Shown in pieces: positions 1 to 11,639 of a DNA stretch of 64,000 nucleotides (positions are counted from its first letter, which is position 1; the number at the start of each line of letters is the position of its first letter). Origin of the DNA: Diphasiastrum complanatum (lineage: Eukaryota > Streptophyta > Lycopodiopsida > Lycopodiales > Lycopodiaceae); assembly GCA_029204225.1 (NCBI GenBank), contig CM055096.1, positions 69,959,444 to 70,023,443 on the forward strand, written 5' to 3'. A program made the translations under genes and the position numbers. The notes beneath the pieces are model-generated. The model had not been told where the DNA came from and made no database searches. It saw only the letters and a list, made by a program, of their open reading frames with translations.

Positions 1-2428
1 AAAGCAAGGCTACTATCCGTACACTGACTTGCATCATAAGTGGTTGAGCTCAAACTCGTGTTTGTCGCATCGAGCTCAAGTCTAGGATTTGTAATCTGGT
101 TTTGCAAAGCAACAAACCAACCAATTAAGACCATACAATGAAAGTTCCAAAGAGTTCTTCCATTTTGGCTTTTACTTGGTACTTGACATGTCTAATAGCA
201 TTAGTGCAAGACGAAAAACAAGTGTACCAACAGCAAACTAGGAAGAACAGTTTAAGTTACTGCACAAAAAAGAAATGCAGAATTGCATATGAATAAGCCC
301 ATATAAAAGGTGCACTTTAACATAGGATTCCAAGAACAATTAGAAAAGGAATGCTTTGTAACATGCCTAACCAGGGAAAGGCCATGGCAGGACCTACTTA
401 TCGATTTCTTTTCTTCATAGACAAAAAATTTTCACTCACAAAATATTACTTAAAAAGACCTCCTGGCCAAATTCTCCAAGAACTAATAGAACAAGTAAAT
501 TTTTTCCATGGGAATAGAACCCGGCACCCACCAGGCAGCAGAACAGAAAATTCTCTATCCCAGGATCCAAACAAAGTTCTATAGGACATATTTCCATACT
601 TCTGATAGATAGTACCTACTTTACTGCCAATATATCATAGAACTTAAAAGAGCCACAATAGCCAGTCAAATTAAGGCTATTAATTTCTTCCAAATCCATT
701 AGAAATCAAAAAATTGAACTTTAACTTGAAGCTCACTTCTGCAATAAACTGTTTGAAAAACACTGCGACTTGTACATCCTACTTTACAGCAGAACACAAA
801 GTATTGTGGAAGACAATACAGGACAGCAAACTGAGGGTCGTGTAGCAATCTCCAACTACGATTATCGTATCAAAACCAATAGGCTGTGCATTAGATGAAT
901 CACTGGGGGTCCACCACCCACAGGATGCAGTCAAGATGAGCCTTCTAAAAAGCACAAGCAACTCCAAAACCATAGAAATTTTGAATCACATGCAAGTAAC
1001 CTTACTTGTAGTATTCTGGGAACCCACCTAGAGTTCATTCCTGAAAGGTTCTTGATGAGGTGATCATGGGGTAGACATTATCATAGCACGAGTTCCTACG
1101 TACCACTGCAGGCTACGTTGGCCCCCTGGCCAAGGTCTTATCTTATCAGTTGAAATAGTACCGAAAATTCCATCTCAATAACCACAATGTAAAAGCTAAC
1201 ATTTGCAAGGTCCAAATAAATTAGGTCCCTGATTACCAATATAAAAGGCCCCACTAAACTTCCGTAACTCTCCCCTAATGACAAAACTAGTGTCCACAAT
1301 GTTTGTCAAACATAGAGATGTCAAGAAACTCGTAAGAAATGTACAAGTTGGTAAAGTTTCTGCAAACCATACATGCTGAAAAGGCTGCTGCAAAACATCG
1401 ATGATGTATGGAAGATCAAAAGCACACACGCTGAACAAGTAGCGATGAATGTATACGTGCAGAAATATAACGCAGAACATGCAAATGGAAGCCATCTAAC
1501 TTGACAACTATCTATTGAAGGGTGATACAAACATTCTGTCAAGACAGGGACATGCCAAGCATACCACCTTTCATGTATATGAGATTATTCATGGCTACCT
1601 AACTAGCGCCACAAAAATAAATGCCAATGGATCTTGTGAGTGACGTCAGACGAGGCAAATATTGTTTATCTCTTACATGCGAACGTATCAAACGAAAAAC
1701 ATAAAAAAATCATCTTACCCAGCAAGCATTCATATAATCTCATCCATACCCAAACTTAAGTTGGGATCTGGGTTGTCAGATTCTCTCCATAGACCCATTG
1801 CAGTGCCTGACTAAGAAGCCAATGGAAACCAACAACAACAAACTGAAGAAGACAATAAACTAAAATCGACATCAGCCTTTAGTTATAAAGATCTAAGCAA
1901 ATAGATAATATAGCGAAAGAGAAAAAACGTGAGGCAACTTAGCTCCCCACTATTTTGAATTCTACGATTGATCATCTTGAACAAGCCAAAAGCTGAATAC
2001 CAAAAACAATGCTTATGAACTAACATGTTAATATACTTAACTAGCACACAAAAAGCATCTCAAGTACAGGACAAGAACCTATAGCATCGAAAATTTGTCA
2101 CTCCACATTAAACAGAATCAGATATGCTTGAAGACACATGAGTCATACAATTATGTTGACTTTACTGTCCTTCGGATACAACTTGCCAAAATATTAACTA
2201 ACAAACATGACCTAGTCTGACTTGCAGAAAGATCCAAAAATCACAAGTATCACCTGTATGTTAAGCATGTTTCTTTGAATTGCAATTTAATCAAAGAATC
2301 GCCTTTGGAACAGATCTGGTTCAAATAGATCACTCAAATTGGAATTTTTGTTTTTGAAATGGTATATATATGGAGAAGAACCTGTTTTAAACCATTTCAA
2401 CATGGGCCCGGGTTTCTGCTGACTCTGT

Positions 2429-2430
<2 letters not shown>
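1..2430. other. Spacer or possible intronic DNA, no supported gene
   Basis: No frame gives a recognisable protein. The longest frames (77-99 aa, on both strands) look random. On the - strand a few short stretches between about 700 and 1140 have splice-like edges, for example a CAG at 1047 side and a GTAAGG donor near 1002. They do not join into a convincing coding region. The AT content and lack of TE motifs would fit an intron or UTR of a host gene, but this is inference. Confidence 0.4.

Positions 2431-2431
<1 letters not shown>

Positions 2432-2486
<55 letters not shown>
2432..2486. repeat. (GA)n microsatellite
   Basis: An uninterrupted run of about 27 GA dinucleotides. Read on the - strand it is a CT tract of the kind often found in plant 5' leaders, but no gene start is visible next to it. 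Confidence 0.97.
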
Positions 2487-2489
<3 letters not shown>

Positions 2490-2699
2490 GTATTGCTTTT
2501 TTTTTGTGTGACGGGAGTGTGTGGAGTTAGGGAATGAGATGAATCATAAATTAGAATCCACAGCATTAGAACTTAAATTAATCTTTCCTATTTAAAGACT
2601 AGTGTTAGATAATAAATTAGATATGTGCTAGTAAATAGAATCTAGAGTAATTAGTGTGAGATTAGTGTTAGAAGTCAGAGATTAGTGTTAGATTTACGG

Positions 2700-3420
2700 T
2701 TTAGAGATAGTTGAGACCAGTGTCAGGCGGGTTCTGGGTATTGCCCTTTTTTTCAACCAAAATTGCCAGTTCAAGGTTAATAATTACATTAGATTTAAAA
2801 TCCTTGCACCTAGCGGTTCTCAATATCTTACAAAATAAATCTTCGTGGTTCTCAATTTTCAGGTTATTACTTTATCAAGAACCGCCGGGTCCTATATCAA
2901 GTTCTCAACGTATACTATTTCTACAAATAATGATAAAAATTTCACATTTTTATGTTGGAAAATTTATAGAGAGCAAAAAAAAGGTTAAACAATTCGACCA
3001 GCATTTGTCGTGGATAAAAATTACACCTTATGTCACTCTCAAACAAGCCAAAAGAAATCCTTATACCAGAGTTACTCAAAAAAAATTTGTTGCACATTAT
3101 GTTAACATTCCCCCACTTATAAGCCAAATATTCATCAAAAAATGCATATGTAAGCCGTGTAAAAAAAGTTCAAATATTAGGGTTATACCCTCCATAGGAC
3201 GTTCTGGTTCTCTACCTCAATCTAGGGCTTAAAGGGAACCGATGATTCTCAACCGTGGCCGGTTCCTACAAAAGAGTATTCCAGTTCTAAATAGAAGCCG
3301 GTTCTACATAGAAGCCGGTTCTTGAAAAATACCCGCCGGGTCTCTAGAACCAATTTGATAACCCGGTTGAGAACAAAATAAAAAACCCAATATGACGGCC
3401 AACAATGGTCGAGACCACGT
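2700..3420. repeat. GGTTCT/GAACC-rich block, possibly a decayed hAT-type element
   Basis: Many copies of GGTTCT, CCGGTTC and their complements GAACC/AGAACC lie within 700 bp, for example near 2815, 2848, 2878, 3202, 3236, 3260, 3298, 3317, 3350 and 3362. Dense short repeats on both strands are typical of the subterminal regions of plant hAT transposons. I could not find a clean terminal inverted repeat or an 8-bp target duplication. A 173-codon open frame at 2711-3232 resembles nothing I know and is probably chance. Confidence 0.35.
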
Positions 3421-4099
3421 GGAGGGATATTATATAACCATCGAGTCAATGCATATACTACCAGGGAGCTCCACACCTTCACTCTTATCACCCCTCACAA
3501 TACAAGGTTTTCCTTGTACACATTCAAACAACAGTCAAACCCTAAGTGACCCCTAGGTATTTCCTTTTTCTTCCTTTAGCTTTGCAGTTGGCCTTTCCAT
3601 GAATTTTCCCTTGTGTGGTTTGTTACTGCCTTGTTGCGAGCATATATGAATTTTGTGGCTTTTGGCAATTGAGTTCCCCATCCCCCAACTGAGCGACAAC
3701 CCTGGAACACAAAACTGGGCTTTTCATTAGTATAGCAAAATATTGAGTACATGGCATATTGTGGCTTTTTAGTCGAAACTATCAAAATTATGCTGTGGGA
3801 CACTTCTAAGGCCATTTTATAAAATTGATTCTAGCCACATTCGAGCGGGCTGGGACTCCCTAGCTATTGGCTTTTCATGCATTTTAAAATTAAAAGTCCA
3901 CGGTTTTATATGTTATATTATATAAGAGTTTTAGTTCTTCTGATCATCCTGAGACGGACGGTCAAACAGACAAAACTAATCACGTTTGGGCTGATCTCAG
4001 ATTAATCGTTCTGTAAGGAGGTCAGTAGGCCTACCTCGACCCATAAATTAACTATGATTATGAGGGGTTGGGGCCCTCATGGTATTAAAGTTATAACCT
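3421..4099. other. Spacer with one copy of a GCGGGCTGGGAC repeat
   Basis: No coding signal. At 3803-3858 there is a segment with CTAAGGCC, TCTAGCCACATT and GCGGGCTGGGAC that recurs twice near 31.85-32.03 kb. The sequence up to the gypsy homology could hold a gypsy leader or LTR, but no TG...CA ends or PBS were seen. Confidence 0.4.
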
Positions 4100-4169
4100 T
4101 GGAAGATGTGGTGTGCTTCACCAAAAGTTTTTGACACGGCTTCCCCTTTGGGAAAGAAAAAGGTTTTTG

Positions 4170-4902
4170 GACCTCACGACCTCATTCGTATATATGGATG
4201 AGTTCATAGGCAACCAAGCCGTAAGTGTTCTTTTTGATGATGGTCGACGCATAATTTTATTAATGCGAAATTGGTGCAAAAGCTCAACCTGGCAACCGCA
4301 CAAAGTTACCACAAGTACGTGGTCAGGATGGCGGCGCGTGGGGAGCAGCAGGTCTGGGACCAGTTCTCCCTCGCTTACCACTAAAGATTCAGGACTATGT
4401 AGATAGCTTGTCTTTTCATATCACGAATCTTGATAAGGTAGACTTAATTCTAGGTGAAGAGTGGTTTTACACTAGAAATGAGTCATTAAAGAAAGACTAT
4501 GTAATGCACAGTTTATCCTTTCTGCATAATGGCTCTATGGTTTATCTTAAAGGCAATGTGTCTGATCTACCTTTTGTAACTGCTCATGAAGCAAATCAAT
4601 GTTTATTAGATTTTGATTATCACTCGTATTTATGCTATCTGAAAGATGATTGTTATATGGAAGCTTTTGTTACTCAAAATTTTAATATTGATGTATCGTC
4701 TTCTCCTAAAGCATTGTCTTTTTCATATGTTAATTTAGAAAATACCCCTGAAAGTAGAATCTTTAAAAGACTTAGGACGCAATACGACAATGTATTCCCA
4801 AAGCGGTTGCATGAGGGTCTACACCCCTCTCGGGGTGTAGACCATTACATAGATCTCAAGATGATCCCGAAGAAAGAAGATGAAGTTGCTAAGCAACTAT
4901 AG
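4170..4902 (+). pseudogene. Gypsy aspartic protease and RT N-terminus (broken)
   Basis: The segment VSVLFDDG near 4220 stands where gypsy proteases have VLIDSGA, so the catalytic DSG now reads DDG. The frame then shifts: NAKLVQKLNLA continues in another frame to about 4380. The frame 4408-4902 continues with LILGEEWF, which matches the second protease motif (LGMDWL in relatives), then a linker, then the RT entry region around VDHYIDLK. A TAG ends the frame at 4900-4902. The protein would be part of a Gag-Pol polyprotein. It is inactive here. Confidence 0.75.
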
Positions 4903-5345
4903 GAGTATTTACATATGGGCCATAATCAACCAAGTAAATCCTCTTGGGGAGCTCCTGTGTTTGTGTTGTTAGTCGACAGGAAAGACGGTGGGTGATTTAC
5001 GTCTTTGCGTCGACTATAAGAAGCTTAATAAAATAACCATCAAAGATTGCTATCCCTTACCAAGCATGGATGATCTAATGGACCGATTGAATGGTGCTAA
5101 GTATTTCACCAAATTGGACCTTAGATCGGGTTACCATCAAATAAGAATTAACGAGGGGGACGTTTCGAAAATTGGTTTTCATTCTAGATATGGCCACTAT
5201 GAAATCTTGGTTTTACCATTTGGTCTAACTAATGCCCTAGCAGCTTTCCAGTAGATGATGAATGATATTCTTCGTCCATATCTGGGAAAAATTTGGTGGT
5301 ATTTTTAGACGACATTTTGATATATAGTAAGACTCTTGAGGAGCA
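4903..5345 (+). pseudogene. Gypsy reverse transcriptase core (broken)
   Basis: The frame 4988-5254 has [20 protein letters not shown] and [10 protein letters not shown], the conserved fingers and palm motifs of gypsy [14 protein letters not shown] follows, where relatives have NAPATF. A TAG at 5252-5254 interrupts. The catalytic box reappears after a frameshift at about 5295-5330 as [10 protein letters not shown] (YLDDILIYS in active relatives). In a live element it would copy the RNA genome from a tRNA primer in the cytoplasmic particle. Confidence 0.9.
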
Positions 5346-6261
5346 TGAAGCGCATTCGCGTACGGTCTTAGATATTGTAAATCAGGTAAAGCTCTATGCT
5401 AAAGAGTCCAAGTGTGAGTTTTCAGACATAACTCAAATACCTTGGACATATCATTTCCGATCATGGTCTTGAGATCGACTATGATAAGGTCCATAAGGTT
5501 TGTGATTGGCCTATCCCGAAAACCATTAGAGAAGTAAAATCTTTTTTAGGCTTCACAAGATTTGTTCATAAGTTTATTAAAGATTATGCCTTAATTGCAT
5601 TACCCTTTAACTAACTTTCTTAAGGGAGTGGAAAAAGCCAAAAGGAAAACCAAAAAAGGTAATAAAAAAGCCGGAAGGCGAAGTAAGATCAATCCACTAG
5701 TTGAGTGGACCGATGAGTTGAATCAAAGCTTTGAGGCTTTGTCTTAGTGACTATAGCCCCTATCTTGCACATAGTGGACCCTAGTAAACCTTTCCTGCTA
5801 GTGACTATCTGGTGTCCTCTACTAGAATGGTAGACCAGTAGCTTTTGAAAGCAAGAAGTTGGACCCAGCTCAAAGTAGATATTCTACTTATGAGAAGGAG
5901 CTTTTTGTTGTCATGCATGCGTTAAAGATCTAGAGACATTATTTGTACGGATCTAAATTCATGGTAATGACAGATCACAAGTCCCCCCCTTAAGTTTATC
6001 TGTGATGTCGTGGACCTTAGGGGTCGTAAGCCCGTTGGTCGGAACCCATTCAAGAGCTCAATTTCCACATTAAGTACCGTCATGGTGCATTGAATTGTGT
6101 CGTTGATGCTTTGAGCTGGATTGGATAAGTTAATCAATTATGCTTTGTTGAGTTCCAATCTGAGTTGTATCTTTCTCTGCAAGACCTTTGTTAGACCGAT
6201 GAGTTTTTCGGTCATGTTTGGCAAGAAGTCCTCGCAGGAAGCTCTGCTTTGAGAGATAATC
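5346..6261 (+). pseudogene. Gypsy RT connection and RNase H region (broken)
   Basis: Pieces of the thumb/connection (LGFTRFVHKFI-like, about 5548-5590) are followed by an RNase H segment: YSTYEKELF at about 5879, HYLYGSKF at 5938 and MVMTDHKS at 5961. Several stops and at least two frameshifts separate them. The RNase H catalytic D at the start of the domain lies in a poorly preserved stretch and was not located. Confidence 0.75.
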
Positions 6262-7576
6262 TTGGAAAGCAGGATTCCAAGAAGTCCCGCGAAGAGAAAA
6301 TACTTTCTGATTATTCCATTAGGAATGGTTTACTTTTCCGTAGAGGAAACGTGTGTGCCAAATATTGTGGACATTAGGGCCCAAATACTACATGAGTCTC
6401 ACGCTAGTCCAAATGCAGGACATCTTGGTATACAAAAAACACTCGACCTTGTTAAAAGACAATTTTATTGGGCAAAAATGAAAGGTCATGTGGAGGGATA
6501 CGTTCAAAAGTGTGAACAATGCCAAGTTAATAAAGCGGAAAGACTCAAAGCAGCTGGTCTATTGGAAATTCCCAGCAGAAAAGTATATCCATGGATTTTG
6601 TGATCGCACTTCCCAGATCTGGAAAGGGTCATGATGCCATTTGGGTAGTAGTTGACAGGCTAACCAAGATACAGTTTATTCCAACAAAGTCTATTGTCAA
6701 GGCTTCTGAACTTGCACAACTTTCTATAGAAAAATTGTTCAGGTTGTGTGGATTGTCGAACGATATTGTAGGTGGCCGAACAACATTGTAGGTGATTGAG
6801 ATTCTAAGTTCATTGGCAAGTTCTGGCAAGTAGTCTCTGAAAGACTAGAAACTACTTAGAGTCTCTCATCTTCGGATTAGCCAGAATCCGATGGGAAAAC
6901 CGAACGTGTCAACCGGTCTATGGAAAATATGCTTCCTACATACATTTTTAGACAACAATCAGATTGGGAAAAGTATCTCCCAAATGGTAGTTCACATACA
7001 ATAGTATGAAGCATTGCCACCGGATTTAGTCCTTTTATGCTTTTGTATGGCTTTCAGCCTCGTTTCCCTATTTCTATTGGACTCAAAGGTCTCAAGGTAC
7101 AAGCTGCAACTGATTTCTTGCATGATATGTAGGAAATGTTGCAAGTGGCTAAGGAAAGCATTAAATCAGCTTAGGATAGAGTGCAATTCTATGCTATCCT
7201 AAGTTGTCTCCACGTTACGGTGGTCCTTTTAAAATTGTAAATAAAATTAATCAGTCTACCTATCGACTAGATCTTCTGTCAGGAACATCAGTTCATCGTG
7301 TAATTTAAAGGCACGACTTGGTGCAAAGAATAACCTTGTTCCCAAAGATGAACCAGTGTTATTGGAGGATTTGACTTCCTTTGTACCCAATGCACCGGAA
7401 AGGATCACGGATACTCGATATCATCGGTTGAGAATGTTGGATTTATTCCTCTACTCTCCTAAATCCCATGTTAATCTAGTTCCATTCATATTGCTGCAGT
7501 TTTACATGAATTGTCGCACAGTGTGCAAAAATATTCTATCATCGAAGACAGGCAAGAGAGTGGCAGTCCAACTTGT
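6262..7576 (+). pseudogene. Gypsy integrase and C-terminal region (broken)
   Basis: The frame 6262-6603 carries the N-terminal zinc-binding HHCC domain: H-x3-H around HESHASP, then GHLGIQKTL, FYWAKMK, and C-E-Q-C at about 6512. The overlapping frame 6591-6791 begins the catalytic core with DFVIALPRSGKGHD and VVVDRLTK, then stops. Later core pieces (KFIGKFWQ, RVNRSMENML) lie at about 6806-6935. FMLLYGFQPR and FLHDM are at about 7030-7130. From 7240 a short RLDLLSGTSVH segment resembles the post-core part. Chromodomain residues cannot be made out. Confidence 0.85.
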
Positions 7577-8345
7577 CGAAGTTACCTGACTTGCCCGACT
7601 TATTGGAGAAGCCCGACTTGTCGAGTCAACTGACTATCGTCGAGGACCATCAAACGACTATCCCAACTTTATTGACTATCGGCACCAACATGCTCAACTC
7701 CGAACAATCGAAGCCTTCTCACGCCCACTTCTTGTACTGTGCAACTACTTGGACAATGACAGCAGCAGCCACGATTCACTCCAGACGGTGCAACAGCTCC
7801 ACGCCAACTTCTTGTACATACATCTGCACAACTGTAAATTGTATATAGAGATAGTAATTGTAATCAATATTATGCCATGTATTATGTCATTAGAGGCAAA
7901 CATAGTAGATGCTTTCACACATCGATTCTATCTTTCAGATTGATTATCAATAATAAGCTCATAGCTTTTATAGAGCGGAGTTAGCTTCCTGAGCACGCGG
8001 TTTCGCTCGCTATTGTCTTGTGCTCATAGCATCAATCTGATTTGTATTTCTATGCATTAATCTGAATCATTTACTGTCTTGGTTTTGCGTTCAGATTCTT
8101 TGTTAGAATTGTATGTTATACTATTTCGTGTTTTGTCTGACTCTCTTATTGCTTTGTTGGATTGTCTGCTCTCCTGCTTCTGCAAACAACCACGCAATCT
8201 CCATTTTGTGTTCGCCTATTGTTGTAGCAGTGCACGCACCAAGAAAATATGTCGACCACTGCTTTCATGCGGTAGTAGGATCTTTCAGATCCGATTGTTC
8301 GACCCATCCATTCATTGGATTCATATACACATCACTTCTCCGACA
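7577..8345 (+). repeat. Copia 5' LTR (left end uncertain)
   Basis: The right end is fixed by the PBS that follows ...CCGACA. The left end is placed at a TG (TGTCGAAG) where the gypsy homology stops, which is a guess within tens of bases. A TATA-like TGTATATAG lies at about 7840. Confidence 0.55.
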
Positions 8346-8357
8346 TGGTATCAGAGT
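8346..8357 (+). other. Primer-binding site, initiator-Met tRNA type
   Basis: TGGTATCAGAGT sits directly after the LTR and is complementary to the 3' end of plant initiator-Met tRNA, apart from the last base. Two degenerate repeats of the same word follow at about 8388-8398 and 8404-8415. Confidence 0.85.
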
Positions 8358-8555
8358 ATATTTGATTCCTTTATCTAATACCCATATTGTATCAGAAGTG
8401 GTTCTATATCAGAGCTATTTTCATAGCTTGATAAGCTTCCCACAGAACCTGGTTCTATCAGCCAATAGAACAATTGTTTTCTTCTTCTGTACATCGCATT
8501 AGATTTTCCTTCTTAAGTCACTGATAGTAATCACTATCACTTAGACTAACTTCCA

Positions 8556-9134
8556 CATGGATTCCCAAGGAAAGCCAGTCCCATCGTGGACAAGCTTGAT
8601 GGATCCAACTACCATCTATGAGAATTTAAGATGAAAATTGTGCTAATGGCTAAGGAGTTGTATGATGTTGTCACAGGTGCAAAGGCAAGACCCAAAGCGG
8701 ATGACACTACAATCTCCCAATGGACGCTGAAGGATGGGAAGGCCTTCGCGCTGATCATCCTTAACATCTCAAACACACAAATAGGCCATGTGTCTAAAGC
8801 TCAGACCTCCAAAAAAGTCTGGGACATTTTGAGCACCCTCCTGTACAAAGTGCGCGACGTAACTTCCAAGCTACATCTCAAGAGAAAAGTCAAGATGACA
8901 CACGGTGATTCCCTACAAAGTCAATTTAAGAACCTGCTACAGTAAATGGCCATTGTCGGATCTGTCATAGACGATCAAGACGCAGTAATGACACTGCTTT
9001 CAAGCTTGCCAATATCGTATGATAGCTGGGTGATGATGATCACCACACACCCAGAGTTGACTCTATCACGAGTCATTACGATACTGCTAAACAAGAAGAG
9101 ACAAGAAGGAACGAACCTTCCAGTTCCTCATTAG
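8556..9134 (+). pseudogene. Copia gag N-terminal part (broken)
   Basis: An ATG at 8556 starts MDSQG. The frame shifts at about 8578, and an in-frame TGA falls where the relative at 61.9 kb has the W of HSWKFKMK. Frames 8631-8945 and 8946-9134 then give the UBN2-type copia Gag: KVWDIL, LHLKRK, DSLQSQFKNLLQ, a stop where Q is expected, then VIDDQDAVMTLLSSLP. Gag forms the cytoplasmic particle. Multiple stops make this copy defective. Confidence 0.85.
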
Positions 9135-9472
9135 GAGCCGACACAGAATCGACAAGAGTAACCGAAGCCGCCAACCAAGAAGAAGTTGTTCTGCAGATAT
9201 TGCAAAAGAACCAACCATGAGATTCAAGACTGTTGTATACTACAAGCCAAGAACAACAACAAAGGACAATCGAATCATATGGCAAATGCAATTGCAGAAG
9301 CATCTCAGCCGAATCAAAAAGCGGATCACAATGCATTCATGACAAGCCATCAAGAAGCATTAGACGACAGATCCTGGTTTCTTGATTTCGGAGCCACTCA
9401 GCATATGACCAGCCATATCGGCTATTTTGAATCCTATACGCCTTACAGTACCAAGACGAAGCCGAGGCATTG
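9135..9472 (+). pseudogene. Copia Gag zinc knuckle and protease start
   Basis: The reading frame has a CCHC zinc knuckle CRYCKRTNHEIQDC (C-x2-C-x4-H-x4-C) at about 9192-9233. A protease motif follows, WFLDFGATQHMTS at about 9376, where active copia proteases have DSGAT. The catalytic serine of DSG is replaced by phenylalanine. The frame ends at 9473 just where a deletion joins it to integrase. Confidence 0.85.
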
Positions 9473-9479
9473 AATAGCA

Positions 9480-9909
9480 GTTCATCACTCCCTATTCGCC
9501 TCAGTCTAACGGCTTAGCCGAGATGAAGAATTGTACACTGGTCGAGTCAGCCAAATGTATGCTGGCACACGCATCATTATCGAAGAGTTTATGAAAAATC
9601 ATGTCTGTAAATTCCACAAGGCACTTTATGGCTTGAAACAATCAGCAAGAGCTTGGTTTCATAGGATTAACAAATTCCTCATCCAACATGGTTTCAAACG
9701 TCTATTTCAAGTCAGTTCAGCATTCCTTCATTATCATCACTTTGTATGTCGATGACACGTTGCTTTTTAGCAACAATACCAAAGAAAGCCAAACAGATGT
9801 TGTCTTATTCGACATGACCGATCTGGGTGACTTACAAAACATTCGCCGAGCTACCCTATTGGTCAAGAACCTTCGTCGAGAATTTTGGAAGCTATTTTCA
9901 CAGTACTGA
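9480..9909 (+). pseudogene. Copia integrase-RT remnants fused by deletion
   Basis: [14 protein letters not shown] (the third acidic residue region of integrase) is followed within about 80 bp by the RT segment [19 protein letters not shown]. After a shift comes [14 protein letters not shown] (the RT catalytic YVDD) and DMTDLGDL. So most of the integrase and the first half of RT are missing, as is all of RNase H. All domains are on the + strand. Confidence 0.85.
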
Positions 9910-10751
9910 GCATGCTTGCAAATTTTTTTCTAGAACTGATGAGCCAAACTAGTACTTTGTCTAATAGACCCTCCAAATTAGCCTACAAAGGGGCTGATTT
10001 CGAATTCATGTCTCACTTGTGCTAGCGAGGATGCAAATTTTTTTCGTGACCGAACTTTTCCTAAGCCTTCACACAGCTCTCTGTTATACTTTCCAACCTA
10101 TTACTTCCAGTTTCTACCTGTTCTACTTGCCATCATGTCTTCTACTGAGTCTTACAGTTTAACATGCCTACTGAATCTAAAAAATGCAATTCTTTTCTCC
10201 AACTTTCTATGGCCTCCTACCTTCTGAACAACAACAGTTAAACCCACATTTCAGGAAAGTTCAGATTACACACATTGGAACAAAAAAGGCCGATAGAAAT
10301 GCGCATATCGAGTGTTCCCAATAACAATTAGTGAAAAGTGGATGTATCTAGCAGCATAGTAAGTATAGAGAGATCTTTTATTCGGAGCTTCTAAGAAGCA
10401 TTTGTCCACATTTAGCTAAAAGGAAATGAACAAAGAGACTACATTGTCAGTCAAGATTAAAACAAGTCCACATAACCATGGTGCCTTTACCAGGCTTTAC
10501 ACTTGCAAGCTATAGTACTTACAGAAAGTGGTGATTGACATGGAAGAAGATCCAGTAACTTGGCAGATAGAGACTAATGAAAGTACGAGCAAAATATGGT
10601 CTACCTCCTAGAAACAAAGCAGCGCATAATGGACACTTGGGCAAACTTTGCTTATACAGTACACGCTACTTCGGAGAATGAGAAAATGCAAACATGCGAA
10701 CAGAACTCTGTTAAAAAATATTTATATCAGTAACAAACAACCAGCACTAAC
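9910..10751. other. Spacer, possible intron of a - strand gene
   Basis: No TE motif. On the - strand, 10515-10607 has intron-like borders (TTTGTTTCTAG before it and GTAAGTACT after it) and is open in two frames. No protein family is recognised. Confidence 0.3.
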
Positions 10752-10961
10752 CTGTGAACTACCTCCCAGTTCAAATGCAGCAATGGGTTCACCTGCAGCA
10801 TCAAACATGCGAATTCATCATCTGACAAAAGCGGCGAAATACGGCACAAAGTAAGTGTGTAGATTTGAAACACAGAAAAGAAGAGGAATTGTGTTGATCA
10901 TACGCGCCAGAAAGCAGAGAAACAGCGCCGCTGAAAGTAATCTCAGCAGCAGCCTCGCCAT
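10752..10961 (-). CDS. Candidate 5' exons of an unidentified host gene (signal-peptide-like start)
   Basis: On the - strand an ATG at 10961 starts MARLLLRLLSAALFLCFLA, a short basic N-terminus followed by a hydrophobic core, as in signal peptides or anchors. A GTATGA donor after 10904 and a GATGCTGCAG acceptor before 10792 would remove about 111 bp. They join in phase to a 41-nt exon (10752-10792) reading EPIAAFELGGSSQ, which ends at a CAG/GTTAGT donor. The local GC is higher than the surroundings. I do not recognise the product, and downstream exons cannot be assigned with confidence because retrotransposons begin at 9909. Splicing is inferred from consensus only. It could equally be non-coding. 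Confidence 0.22.
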
Positions 10962-11560
10962 ATTCAGCTGCACAACAGTGAAAGCTAAGCTGCTGCTCTC
11001 GAAATCGAGCTCTGGAACTCTAAAGAATGCAAAGCTGCTCTTGCTTCTGTGAATGCGTGGAGGTGGACTAGCCTGACCAGCGCAAGGAAGCCGTGCTATC
11101 GCCCTTCGCTACTCTCCGCACTATTTTGCTTCCCGAGAACGTCTGACAAGTGTGGGGTAGGTGACGAGGCAGCGAAGGAGGCGCTTTCATGGTCTGCATC
11201 CTGGAAACACGGACGCGCATCCAGTTTATGATCGCAGTGGGAAGACCCTAAAGCGAACATGTGGCAGCTGATGTTCCTGCATCCTGCTGAACAACCCCTA
11301 CACGTCTTGGCCTCTGGGACACTCGACAGACTGGGCGCTCTCACATTTACACAAATTTGTTATAATAATTGTTGATGGGGTTCCCAATTTAGGAGAGTGT
11401 GGATTGTGCACATTGATTGTTGAGTGAGAGACACAAACACTTGGGGACCCACCCCTCGTCTCATAGTGCATAATGTTTTTGCTCCTTGATAGTGGGGAGG
11501 TTATGATCGATAAGCTTAATGGATTGACTTCTTAGTCATGGTGCATCAACCATCTAATGT
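10962..11560. other. GC-richer stretch upstream of the candidate start, then spacer
   Basis: 10962-11345 has higher GC than its neighbours. Its open frames (11096-11344 on -, 11049-11231 on +) resemble no family. It could be the promoter or 5' UTR of the candidate - strand gene. 11346-11560 shows nothing recognisable. Confidence 0.3.
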
Positions 11561-11639
11561 TGATTGTGTTGAAAATTGACACACTCAAGCCCTTTGTGCT
11601 TTATTTTCATTACTTCTTTCACTTCACAAGATCTTTTAC

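Larger units (their letters stand above)
4100..7576 (+). mobile_element. Decayed Ty3/gypsy retrotransposon, pol region
   Basis: The order protease, RT, RNase H, integrase, C-terminal domain on the + strand is that of Ty3/gypsy (Metaviridae). All domains are recognisable but spread over several frames with stops. No LTR was found on the left. On the right the homology stops where the copia LTR near 7577 begins, so the gypsy 3' end was probably cut by that insertion. Its integrase tail (FLHDM, EMLQVAKES) closely resembles the second gypsy element at 50.9-51.4 kb, so both belong to one family. Confidence 0.9.
7577..9909 (+). mobile_element. Ty1/copia element with large internal deletions
   Basis: A 5' LTR ending in CA at 8345 abuts a PBS, followed by gag, a protease motif, and short pieces of integrase and RT that are joined by deletions. 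No 3' LTR is recognised; homology fades near 9909. The gag is the same family as the one at 61890-62650 (shared KLDGSNYH/KLNGSNYH, DVWDIL-like and CRYCKR motifs). It appears to have inserted into or next to the gypsy element that ends at about 7576. Confidence 0.85.

Noticed and set aside
2711-3232. 173-codon frame in the GGTTC-rich block
   Set aside because: Lies across the repeat block, no known domain, and no codon pattern; kept only as a note.
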